This document shows positions 1 to 6,666 of a stretch of DNA of 9,787 bases, one piece after another. Below the pieces are notes generated by a model, which saw only the letters and a program-made list of their open reading frames with translations, was not told the origin of the DNA and searched no databases. The position numbers and the translations under genes were made by a program. The DNA is taken from contig CATKZA010000032.1 in the NCBI GenBank assembly GCA_949841235.1, forward strand, positions 1-9,787, read 5' to 3'. Position 1 is the stretch's first letter; each line of letters starts with the position of its first letter. Origin of the DNA: an uncultured Clostridiaceae bacterium. GTDB taxonomy: Bacteria; Bacillota; Clostridia; Lachnospirales; Lachnospiraceae.

Positions 1-1
1 T

Positions 2-592
2 TGGGCGTATTTTGCTGATCAGGCATGTTCCGGGGGATATTACATAGCCATGGCTGCGGATAAGATTTATGCCAACCGCAATGCGTGGACAGGCTCCATT
101 GGCGTGATTGTCTCTTTGGTCAACTGCAAGGGGTTATTTGACAAACTGGGCGTTAAGGAGATTGACATTACCAGCGGGAAGAACAAGGCTATGGGTTCCA
201 TGGGGCTGGAATTGACGGAGGAACAGCGGGAGATTCTCCAGTCTCTGGTGGATGAGTCTTATGACCAGTTTGTGGAGATTGTGGCCAAGGGAAGGAATAT
301 GAGCGATTCCGTCGTGAGGGCGTTGGCTGACGGAAGGATCTATTCTGCCAAGCAGGCAAAGGAAAATGGCTTGATAGATGAAATCTCTGATATAGAGGAG
401 GCGAAGGCGGCCTTTGTCAGCCAGGAGGGCTTGGATGAAGAGATAGAATTTTATGCGCCTGAGAATGCAATCAGTATCTTTGACTCCCTTTTGATGAAGG
501 CAAAGAAAGTACTTCCAAAGTCAGAGATTGATTTGGCTACAGATATTATGGAGAATCGGGGAAGCGGGGTGTTAAAGTATTATGCAAAATAA
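2..592 (+). CDS. sppA: Signal peptide peptidase SppA, C-terminal part (5' end outside window)
   Basis: Serine protease of the S49 family, a membrane enzyme that degrades cleaved signal peptides. The frame is open from base 2, so the gene starts upstream and the N-terminal membrane anchor is not seen. The nucleophile motif ACSGGYY is visible, with the catalytic Ser codon at 29-31. The family lysine lies in SGKNKAM (Lys codon 185-187), giving the Ser/Lys dyad known for the Bacillus enzyme. The stretches AMAADKIYAN, TGSIGVI, VDESYDQFV and DGRIYSAKQAKENGLIDEI are all typical of SppA. The ATG at 50 lies inside the conserved core, after the catalytic Ser, and is not the true start. The stop overlaps the next gene by 11 nt, which indicates translational coupling. 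Identification is secure; only the missing 5' end is uncertain. Confidence 0.95.
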   Translation, partial: WAYFADQACSGGYYIAMAADKIYANRNAWTGSIGVIVSLVNCKGLFDKLGVKEIDITSGKNKAMGSMGLELTEEQREILQSLVDESYDQFVEIVAKGRNMSDSVVRALADGRIYSAKQAKENGLIDEISDIEEAKAAFVSQEGLDEEIEFYAPENAISIFDSLLMKAKKVLPKSEIDLATDIMENRGSGVLKYYAK

Positions 593-1349
593 GGAATCAG
601 AAAGGGTGTATGCGGGTTTTTTCGTGAGGCTTGCCGCATTTATCGTGGATTCACTCATTATTAGCGCAGGACTGCTTCTTATTAAGATTCCCATGTGGTT
701 TGCCTCATTAGGAACGGACAACATTCTCCAGAGAGATTTTCTATTTGAGTATTCCGTGCTAGACATGGTGTATTATGTTTTGGGCGTTTGTTATTTTGCA
801 TTACTCACTTATTATACGGGAGCAACGCTGGGCAAAAAACTATTTCACCTGCGGGTAATCAGTGCGGAGGACAGGAAGCCCACTTTTTTTGAAATTGTCT
901 TTCGGGAGAGCGTGGGAAGGTTTCTTGCTCGGCTGATTATCTTTGTTGGCTATATTATGGTCGGGGCGGATAAGAAGAAGCGGGGCCTGCATGACATTCT
1001 CAGTGATACATATGTCATATATGAGCATAAAGTGTCAGTGGCAGTGCCCACACCCATAATGGTACGGCAAATCCCGTATGGCGTGCCGGGAGGGCAAAAT
1101 CTAGGTCAGAACCAGTTCGTGCCGGGAAAAGGGATGCAGAATCCGGGCCAGAACCAGTTCGTGCCGGGAAAAGGGATGCAGAATCCGGGTCAGAACCAGT
1201 TCGTGCCGGGAAACGGCGCACAGAATCCGGGTCAGAACCAGTTCGTGCCGGGAAACGGCGCACAGAATCCGGGCCAGAACCAGTTCATGCCGGAGAATAA
1301 TGTGCAGGATGCAGGGCAGACCCAGGAGGAGAAGGAACGGTTGCAATGA
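582..1349 (+). CDS. RDD-family membrane protein with C-terminal 14-residue repeats
   Basis: 255 residues. Residues 1-150 form an RDD domain, a small polytopic membrane domain of poorly defined function. The family signature is visible in VRLAAFIVDSLI near residue 16, with the conserved Arg and Asp, then three hydrophobic segments and the typical TLGKKLFHLRVIS turn and KKRGLHDILSDTYVI end. After a short linker come five copies of a 14-residue unit of the type NPGQNQFVPGKGMQ (residues 173-242), then an acidic tail. The repeats are hydrophilic and probably disordered. The start at 582 lies inside the sppA 3' end, with GGGGAAGCGGGG just upstream as ribosome site. Co-transcription with sppA suggests an envelope role, but no substrate can be named. 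The RDD call is strong; the role of the repeat tail is unknown. Confidence 0.85.
   Translation: MQNKESERVYAGFFVRLAAFIVDSLIISAGLLLIKIPMWFASLGTDNILQRDFLFEYSVLDMVYYVLGVCYFALLTYYTGATLGKKLFHLRVISAEDRKPTFFEIVFRESVGRFLARLIIFVGYIMVGADKKKRGLHDILSDTYVIYEHKVSVAVPTPIMVRQIPYGVPGGQNLGQNQFVPGKGMQNPGQNQFVPGKGMQNPGQNQFVPGNGAQNPGQNQFVPGNGAQNPGQNQFMPENNVQDAGQTQEEKERLQ
1098..1307 (+). repeat. Tandem repeat, 5 x 42 bp, in frame in the RDD gene
   Basis: Five head-to-tail 42-bp units (starts 1098, 1140, 1182, 1224, 1266), each coding 14 residues around GQNQFVPG. Units 3 and 4 are identical in sequence. Units 1 and 2 share the KGMQ ending and units 3 and 4 the NGAQ ending, so the array grew by recent duplication of neighbouring units. 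The period keeps the frame, so copy number can change without breaking the gene. Confidence 0.95.
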
Positions 1350-1385
1350 GAGCAACGCATCAGCTTTGAAAGGATGGATGCGGGG

Positions 1386-3230
1386 ATGGAGAAAATATGT
1401 CTTTGGGGATGGACAAGGGGCAGAAGGATATTCAGGAGGTTTCGTCCAGGCTTGGCTATGGCTTTGGCTTGCATATTGATTGTGGCAACGATGGTCAGCG
1501 GGGAGCCTGTCAAGGTTGCAGGGATATCAGAAAAATTCTTTACGCAGTTGGGCTGCTATACGATTAATGAATTGTCTGCTGACAATGCAAAGGATGATGG
1601 ACGGTTGTGTGTGTCTGTCTATGACGAAGCGGCCAATGCTCCGGATTATAAGTTGAATTTGCCGGGAATGTATGTGAAAACCAATATAGATACGGGAGAG
1701 AAGACAAATCATTATATGTGGGGGATCAAATCCGGTGTTTTTTCGGACAAGAATTTTACTGCCATTCGGTTGGAAATTTGTGATGACTATAACATAGCAA
1801 ACAATGCCTTTGAAAATATAGCAGTAGGGGATATACAGGGAGCTGCCGAGTGCGAACACAATGTAGTGATTACGCCCATGCGGCAGATGGGCGGATACAT
1901 CAATGTCATTGCCGTTCAAGCATTTCAGGAAATGCAGTTGGCAGGGGATGTCTTGATTGATGCAGATATTCGTGCGATTGGGCGAGAAGCATTCAAGAAT
2001 GTGAAGGCAGGAGGCATCATTCAGATTAAGAATACTATGACGGACATTGTGGCAAAGTGTGCGTTTGATGGAATGCAGACGGAGAGGTTTGTGTTTCAAA
2101 GCAAGGTGAAGGAACTTCAAGAGAGGGCATTTTATAATTCCCCGCTGGAGGAGTTTGCATTTGCAGATACTATTGAAAAAATAGAGAATGATGCGTTTTT
2201 GGCGTGTAATCGGCTAAAACGCATCGTTCTTCCAGCCAATGCCGCGATTGTTGCGGATCAGGTGGGAGAAACTGCGTTTCCCAATCAAGAGGGGTTGACG
2301 ATAGAGGTACCTGAGACGCTGAGGGATCTTTCCGTGTACCATGTGGAGAATCTCAATCAAGTGACTTTTCATATCATGGGGAATCCAGAGAAGCAGACAG
2401 TGCAGTCTCAGATTGGTTTTCTGAGGGAAAATGGCTTATCATACACGATGGAATATCAGGAACTAAAACCGGGAACCAGTACGGAGCCGACGAAGAATCC
2501 GGGAGCCAGCAGCGAGCCTGGAGCCAGTGCGGAGCCGACAAAGAATCCGGGAGCCAGCAGTGAGCCGGGGGGCAGTGCGGAGCCGACAAAGAATCCGGGA
2601 GCCAGCAGTGAGCCGGGGGGCAGTGCGGAGCCGACGAAGAATCCGGGAGCCAGCAGCGAGCCGGGAGCCGGTACGGAGCCGACAAAGAATCCGGGGACTG
2701 GCGGCGAGCCGGGGGAAAGTCCTAAGCCCGCATATGCGCCTCGAAAAGGTCAGACTTACACGGTTAAGAAACTTCGGTATAGGGTGACGGGAGGATCTGC
2801 CGTTTCTTTCGTGGGTGCGAAAAGCCACAGTATAAAGAAGATTGCCGTGCCGGGCACGGTGACTATTGGCAAGAAATTATTTCGGGTGACAGAGGTTGCC
2901 GGGAAAGCATGCAAGGGATATAAAAAATTGCGGACAGTTTCCATTGGATATGGCGTACAAAAGATAGGACGAGAAGCCTTTGCTGATTGCAGAAGCCTGA
3001 AAAAGATTGTATTTGGGGAGTCGGTAAAGCTTATTGGAGCGAAGGCGCTTGCCAGAGACCGAAAGATTTCCCTGATCAAATTTAAGGGAAAACGCATGAA
3101 GTCTATAGGAAAGCGTGCTTTGTATAAAATACCTAAATCAGTGAGAATCGTTGTTCCGAGAAAAAGGAAGGCACACTATCAGTCATTAATTCGCAAAAGC
3201 AATCATTATTCCAAAGGGATGGTTGTATAA
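1386..3230 (+). CDS. Secreted BspA-like leucine-rich repeat protein
   Basis: 614 residues from ATG 1386. That start is chosen because GAAAGGA lies 11 nt upstream. The in-frame ATG at 1374 overlaps this ribosome site and would add four residues. The N-terminus is strongly basic (RGRRIFRRFR) followed by a hydrophobic segment (about 21-38), so it is exported or N-terminally anchored. Two blocks of BspA/Treponema-type LRR are visible: about 165-315 (IRAIGREAFKNV, VKELQERAFYNS, IEKIENDAFLAC) and about 450-600 (VQKIGREAFADCRSLKKIVF). Between them sits a Pro/Glu/Thr-rich spacer of five 16-residue repeats. No LPXTG motif or C-terminal membrane segment is present. Such proteins in gut Clostridia are surface or secreted, often adhesive; that role is inferred. 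It follows the RDD gene after 36 nt, and its 3' end overlaps the convergent kinase gene by 25 bp. Confidence 0.85.
   Translation: MEKICLWGWTRGRRIFRRFRPGLAMALACILIVATMVSGEPVKVAGISEKFFTQLGCYTINELSADNAKDDGRLCVSVYDEAANAPDYKLNLPGMYVKTNIDTGEKTNHYMWGIKSGVFSDKNFTAIRLEICDDYNIANNAFENIAVGDIQGAAECEHNVVITPMRQMGGYINVIAVQAFQEMQLAGDVLIDADIRAIGREAFKNVKAGGIIQIKNTMTDIVAKCAFDGMQTERFVFQSKVKELQERAFYNSPLEEFAFADTIEKIENDAFLACNRLKRIVLPANAAIVADQVGETAFPNQEGLTIEVPETLRDLSVYHVENLNQVTFHIMGNPEKQTVQSQIGFLRENGLSYTMEYQELKPGTSTEPTKNPGASSEPGASAEPTKNPGASSEPGGSAEPTKNPGASSEPGGSAEPTKNPGASSEPGAGTEPTKNPGTGGEPGESPKPAYAPRKGQTYTVKKLRYRVTGGSAVSFVGAKSHSIKKIAVPGTVTIGKKLFRVTEVAGKACKGYKKLRTVSIGYGVQKIGREAFADCRSLKKIVFGESVKLIGAKALARDRKISLIKFKGKRMKSIGKRALYKIPKSVRIVVPRKRKAHYQSLIRKSNHYSKGMVV
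2484..2723 (+). repeat. Tandem repeat, 5 x 48 bp, in frame in the LRR gene
   Basis: Five 48-bp units (starts 2484, 2532, 2580, 2628, 2676) coding the 16-residue unit EPTKNPGASSEPGGSA and variants. Units 2 and 3 are identical; unit 5 is the most diverged (NPGTGGEPGESP). The unit is Pro/Glu/Ser rich and lacks hydrophobic residues, so it is probably an extended spacer joining the two LRR blocks. Confidence 0.95.
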
Positions 3231-4738
3231 TCATCCCCTCTATCGTCAATGGTGTAATCCTTTTTCTTGGTAGGCGCAGGTTTTTTTGGAGAGGAAGTGG
3301 CGGCAGGAAGCCTTGAGGTAGTTGGCTTCCTGCCTTTGCTCACGGTGAGGGAAATGGCAGGGAGGCTACCTTGGGAAAATATGGTTCCGGGGGCTACGGA
3401 CTGGGCAATGACATTTCCTCTGGAAGCCTTGCTGTCATAGCGGTACTTTACCTGGATGACCAGCTGGGCATCTAGGGCCTGCAAGCGTTCCTTGGCCTTG
3501 GAAAGGTGTTTTCCGGTGACATCTTTCATCTTCAGCAAGGGAGCAGAGGTGGCAGAAGAATGATTGGAGCTCGATGGGGTGGCAGCGGCTTTCGGCTGTT
3601 GCATTGGCGCGGCAGTGCCGGAAGCAGAAGCTGTCGCATCATCCATGGCAGACTGGCTGACGGGGCGTTCTGTAGCGGCGGAAATCTGATTGGCGGGTTT
3701 GGATGCCGTATGACGGGGAAACCAATTCTGTCCGTTTAGAATCAGCAGCAGGATCAGAATTGCCCCAGTACAGGCAGGGATCAGAAGGTATCGCCTTCGG
3801 GGGCGGGGATTTCTTTGGCGGATTTCCGTATGTTTCAGGGAGGGATTGGGCTCTACGGTCAATGCCAGATAGAACTGCTCCATATTCTGAAAGCGTTTGG
3901 TCGGGTTGACCTGAAGCCCTTTCGCCAATGCATCGCTCTGCCAGTCTGCCAGGACGTGAGGCATTGCCGGTGGCGCATCGGTCTCATCGTCGGTGTGCTG
4001 TATGGCGGCTGTGGGAGGTTTTCCGGTAAGAGCAAAATACATGGTGGCGCTGAGGGCATAGACATCTGTCCAGCTCCCGGTTTTGCCAGCGGGGACATAT
4101 TGCTCCGGAGGCGCAAAGTTAGACTTTAATATGACAGTATTTGCTTTCTTCTGGTGATTCTGCGCCTGTCTTGCCGCACCAAAATCAATCAAGTGTAGAT
4201 GATTGTCCATGCCGAGAATCAGATTGTCGGGGCTGATGTCGCAGTGTATGATGCCCGTCTGATGCAGCTTGATCAAGGTCCGCATAATGGGGGAAAAGAG
4301 TTCGATAAATTCATCGTAGGCAAGGGGACCATTGCTGGCAATGTATTGCTCTAAGGTGGGACCCTCAATATATTCCATCACGATATAGGCTGTTCCCTGT
4401 GCCTGGAAGCAGTCATAAATTCGGACAAGGTGATCCAGATAGTTCAATTCCTTTAGGAGATTGGCCTCCCTTAGAAAGCGGTTCATCTCTTTGGAAAAAA
4501 GTTCCTGATCGCCTTCGGATAGGGGCGAGAGTACTGGTTGGCCATCACGCAGTCTACGCTTTGCATAGAGGGAGGGAAAGTATTCTTTGATGGCGACATT
4601 TCTTTCAGCAGCCAGATCTCTTCCGAGATAGGTAATGCCAAAGCCGCCCTCGCCAATTACGCTTATGATTTCATAATTGCTTGCAAGAAGGGTATGGGCG
4701 GGCAGCCTGCGTCCAATATCATTGCTCTGCCAATTCAT
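3206..4738 (-). CDS. Transmembrane Ser/Thr protein kinase with PASTA-like domain
   Basis: 510 residues from ATG 4738, chosen because AAGGAGG (4748-4754) ends 9 nt upstream. ATG 4744 would be only 3 nt from it, and a TTG at 4786 would overlap the previous gene. Kinase domain about 22-295: Gly loop GEGGFG 29-34, VAIK Lys51, catalytic loop HCDISPDN (Asp167, Asn172), DFG 185-187, APPE 209-212. The usual HRD Arg is Cys166, so this is a non-RD kinase. A basic stretch (RPRRR) leads into a membrane segment at about 317-335. A Ser/Ala/Pro-rich linker follows, then one PASTA-like domain at about 400-468 (DVTGKHLSKAKERLQ, VIAQSVAPGT) and a Lys/Pro/Thr tail. By analogy with PrkC/PknB, the kinase part is cytoplasmic and the PASTA part senses cell-wall material outside. 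It is last in the operon, 31 nt after the FHA gene. Confidence 0.92.
   Translation of the reverse strand: MNWQSNDIGRRLPAHTLLASNYEIISVIGEGGFGITYLGRDLAAERNVAIKEYFPSLYAKRRLRDGQPVLSPLSEGDQELFSKEMNRFLREANLLKELNYLDHLVRIYDCFQAQGTAYIVMEYIEGPTLEQYIASNGPLAYDEFIELFSPIMRTLIKLHQTGIIHCDISPDNLILGMDNHLHLIDFGAARQAQNHQKKANTVILKSNFAPPEQYVPAGKTGSWTDVYALSATMYFALTGKPPTAAIQHTDDETDAPPAMPHVLADWQSDALAKGLQVNPTKRFQNMEQFYLALTVEPNPSLKHTEIRQRNPRPRRRYLLIPACTGAILILLLILNGQNWFPRHTASKPANQISAATERPVSQSAMDDATASASGTAAPMQQPKAAATPSSSNHSSATSAPLLKMKDVTGKHLSKAKERLQALDAQLVIQVKYRYDSKASRGNVIAQSVAPGTIFSQGSLPAISLTVSKGRKPTTSRLPAATSSPKKPAPTKKKDYTIDDRGDDYTTIPLE
3302..3334 (+). terminator. Perfect 11-bp hairpin, possible 3' end of the LRR transcript
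   Basis: GGCAGGAAGCC (3302-3312) and GGCTTCCTGCC (3324-3334) are exact inverted copies around an 11-nt loop. The stem starts 72 nt after the LRR stop codon and lies inside the antisense kinase gene, where it codes part of the tail after the PASTA domain. On the + strand only TTT follows, so intrinsic termination would be weak; it may instead stabilise a 3' end. It could be chance constrained by coding. Confidence 0.35.
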
Positions 4739-4747
4739 TGTCATTTT

Positions 4748-4754
4748 CCTCCTT
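4748..4754 (-). promoter_or_regulatory. Ribosome binding site of the kinase gene
   Basis: Reads AAGGAGG on the - strand, a near-perfect anti-16S match. It sits 9 nt before ATG 4738 and only 3 nt before ATG 4744. It therefore favours 4738 and argues against the in-frame TTG at 4786, which would place this site inside the gene. Confidence 0.85.
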
Positions 4755-4769
4755 AAACTGTCATGTAAT

Positions 4770-5297
4770 TTAATCTCCTGAGACAATGTCCGGCCATTGG
4801 AAGTGATTGTCGCACAGGGGAATAAAGAGCAGGGAGCAATCGCCCAAAGTGATCACATCGTGGTGCTTTAGCTGGGTCGATGTGTGGATTCTCTTCTTGT
4901 TGAGGAAGACGGCCTTCTCCTGGTCAGTGATTGTAATGTGAAAACTGTTTTGTGCGTTGTCAAACAAAATGATGCAGTGATTGTCTCGGGAAACCGTTGT
5001 CTCTTGCAGAAGCGCCACATCCATATTGGCACTTCTGCCGATGTAGTTTTCTCCCTCCCGCAGAGAGAAGCTTTCCCCCAGCATATGTCCATCAATGCAA
5101 GTGAGCCATCCGGTGGTTTTTCCCCGGAAGGCGGATGCATTGGCGGCTTGCAGGGGAATCACGGTGGGAATGCGGGATTGGTTGGCACCAATCAGGTCTT
5201 TTTCGGATATGCCGGCTTCCAGGTTTGCGCAGTGGGGGCAGCTGGGAAATTTGTCGGCATTATAATAATGATTTTTCGGACACTTTGACAGATGCAT
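4770..5297 (-). CDS. Zinc-ribbon and FHA-domain protein
   Basis: 175 residues from ATG 5297. GAGG (5305-5308 on the - strand) lies 7 nt upstream; an in-frame ATG at 5315 has no ribosome site. The N-terminus holds a small zinc-binding knuckle, Cys6, His10, Cys20 and Cys23 (KCPKNHYYNADKFPSCPHC). A flexible linker with one candidate phospho-Thr (RIPT45VIPL) leads to the lead-in WLTCIDG, then an FHA domain (about 78-162). Its phosphothreonine-binding residues are visible: Gly87-Arg88, Ser103-Arg104, His107 and Asn133. FHA domains bind phosphothreonine peptides, so the partner is probably the kinase encoded next or one of its substrates. This zinc-ribbon/FHA layout recurs in Clostridia. The protein is soluble, with no membrane segment. 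It lies between the FHA response regulator and the kinase in one operon. Confidence 0.88.
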   Translation of the reverse strand: MHLSKCPKNHYYNADKFPSCPHCANLEAGISEKDLIGANQSRIPTVIPLQAANASAFRGKTTGWLTCIDGHMLGESFSLREGENYIGRSANMDVALLQETTVSRDNHCIILFDNAQNSFHITITDQEKAVFLNKKRIHTSTQLKHHDVITLGDCSLLFIPLCDNHFQWPDIVSGD

Positions 5298-5329
5298 ACT
5301 GATACCTCGTTTCATTGTACTATCATGCT

Positions 5330-5358
5330 ATTATGAAGGGCAGAACCGTGAGAAGCAA
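5330..5358 (-). promoter_or_regulatory. Possible internal promoter before the FHA and kinase genes
   Basis: On the - strand TTGCTT (5353-5358) is followed after exactly 17 nt by CATAAT (5330-5335). The -10 matches consensus at 5 of 6 bases, the -35 at only 3 of 6. It lies in the 91-nt gap between the response regulator and FHA genes and could give kinase expression independent of the main promoter. Weak evidence. Confidence 0.3.
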
Positions 5359-5388
5359 CACGATAAAGCGGTTCATTCATCTTTGTTC

Positions 5389-6441
5389 CTATATTAGCTG
5401 ATATTTTGTATTCTTGTCTCCAAAGCACAGGATGGAGCCGCTTTTTAAAAGGTAGTTCTCCTCTGGCACAAGACGCTTGTCCTCGTCCAGAAAGGTGCCG
5501 CTGCTGCTGTGGTCGGTTAGTTCGTAGCATTCGGTGTCGGCATGGTAGATCAGCGAGCAGTGCATTCTGCTGACCTGGGGCAGATTGATTACGATATCCG
5601 TGCACTTTCCGTCCCTGCCGATAAATATTTCCTGATCTGGCTTGATATGGATGATGGATGCCAGATATCTTCCCTCAATGCATACCAGACCGCCATAGTT
5701 CTGCTGGTTTTGGTGCAGGGATTGAAATTCCTGGGCGGCGGCGGTATTGAGGGCCGCAAAGCGGCTTTTTATTTCCGCTTGGTATTTTCTGCTGATCGGG
5801 ATGGTATCCCTCCCTACGGTTAGTTTTGAGCCATTGAGGGACGTAATCTGGTTCTGGTTCACCAGATAGCTCTGGTGGCAGCGGAGGAAGCCTTCCTCCG
5901 TAAGGGTTTTCTCAATTTCATCTAGTTTGCCATAAAATTCATAGCGCGCTTTCGTGGTATATAATACCAATTTCCGCAGATTGCTCTCCAGGTAGAGGAT
6001 GGATTGGAAGGGGATGCGGTGAACGGTTCCTTTGATATTGATGGGAAGCGTGTGGCTTGCATGCTCCAATTCTACCATATAGCGATTGATTTCTGCAAAA
6101 ATTTCGTTCTTGCGTACAGGCTTAATCAGATAGGCAAATGTATGGTAGCGGCAGCATTCATAGATGTGTTTCTTGGAAGCGGTTATGAAAATGATATCGG
6201 CATCCACATGGTTGTCATATATGAAGCGGGCTACCTTCAAGCCCTCGCCATCTTCCGACAGGATGTCCAAAAACAGCAGATTGCAGAGGAAACGCTCCTC
6301 CCGGATGGCATCAATTACTTCGCCGCAGTTTTTAAAGTGCTTTAGCGTCATTTTCTCCGCATCAGGTATTGCCTGATGAATCATTATTTGCAGATGCTGG
6401 CAAAATAAGGCATCGCTGTCGCATATTCCTATATTGATCAT
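5389..6441 (-). CDS. Response regulator with REC, LytTR and FHA domains
   Basis: 350 residues from ATG 6441. This start begins exactly at a canonical receiver N-terminus (MINIGICDSD) with GAAAGG 10 nt upstream. An in-frame ATG at 6501 would add 20 residues and has no ribosome site. REC domain about 1-122: acidic pair Asp8/Asp10, phospho-acceptor Asp59 (LLFLD), Thr87 and Lys107 (LIKPV). LytTR DNA-binding domain about 133-228 (FQSILYLES, FLRCHQSYLVN, IPISRKY). After a Gln/Asn-rich linker and the lead-in GLVCIEG comes an FHA domain at about 264-350: Gly275-Arg276, Ser291-Arg292, His294, and SSSGTF, where Ser314 replaces the usual Asn before Gly. REC-LytTR proteins bind tandem repeats and activate promoters; an added phosphothreonine reader is uncommon. 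First gene of the operon with FHA and kinase genes. No histidine kinase is nearby. Confidence 0.92.
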   Translation of the reverse strand: MINIGICDSDALFCQHLQIMIHQAIPDAEKMTLKHFKNCGEVIDAIREERFLCNLLFLDILSEDGEGLKVARFIYDNHVDADIIFITASKKHIYECCRYHTFAYLIKPVRKNEIFAEINRYMVELEHASHTLPINIKGTVHRIPFQSILYLESNLRKLVLYTTKARYEFYGKLDEIEKTLTEEGFLRCHQSYLVNQNQITSLNGSKLTVGRDTIPISRKYQAEIKSRFAALNTAAAQEFQSLHQNQQNYGGLVCIEGRYLASIIHIKPDQEIFIGRDGKCTDIVINLPQVSRMHCSLIYHADTECYELTDHSSSGTFLDEDKRLVPEENYLLKSGSILCFGDKNTKYQLI

Positions 6442-6633
6442 GTTGTTCCAGCCTTTCTGAAATCTATCTTGAGAAAGCGTCAGATTTCCTTCTTTAGTCA
6501 TTGTATCACATGGTGCGCAAAGTACAAAGTCAATCTTTTCCTGTGCCGTCCTGGTTCATGTTAGCTGCCTTCCAACTGTTTGAGGCGGCTGTGGATGCAT
6601 GGATAGGCATACAATGCTTTGCATTTTTTTGGT

Positions 6634-6642
6634 ATTATATCA
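6634..6642 (-). promoter_or_regulatory. Extended -10 promoter of the signalling operon
   Basis: The - strand reads TGATATAAT, an exact extended -10 (TGn plus TATAAT). At the -35 position there is only an A/T run (TTTTTT, about 6656-6661), with no TTGACA-like box. Transcription would start near 6627, giving a leader of about 186 nt before ATG 6441. A strong -10 with a poor -35 is typical of activator-dependent promoters, and a direct repeat lies just upstream. Confidence 0.65.
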
Positions 6643-6666
6643 TTTAAAATCACGAAAAAAATATGC

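Noticed and set aside
1015..1355. Overlapping - strand frames across the RDD repeat array
   Set aside because: Same cause: a 42-bp repeat with no stops in other frames. The protein on the + strand has real domains.
1098..2723. CRISPR-like arrays
   Set aside because: Units are contiguous with no unique spacers and are in frame within proteins.
2374..2828. Long - and + strand frames across the LRR spacer repeat (Arg/Pro/Leu-rich)
   Set aside because: They exist only because a 48-bp repeat without stops keeps several frames open. Composition is artificial and no ribosome site is present.
3206..3300. Phospho-Thr FHA ligand in the kinase C-terminal tail (YTIDD, with Asp at +3)
   Set aside because: The tail follows the membrane segment and PASTA domain, so it should be outside the cell, away from the cytoplasmic FHA proteins.
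3506..4129. + strand frames opposite the kinase gene
   Set aside because: Shadows of a conserved kinase; no recognisable domains and no ribosome sites.
6611..6630. + strand terminator AATGC-TTT-GCATT followed by T run
   Set aside because: The stem is only 5 AT-rich pairs with a 3-nt loop, and there is no + strand gene upstream to terminate. It is more likely part of the regulator operon's start region.
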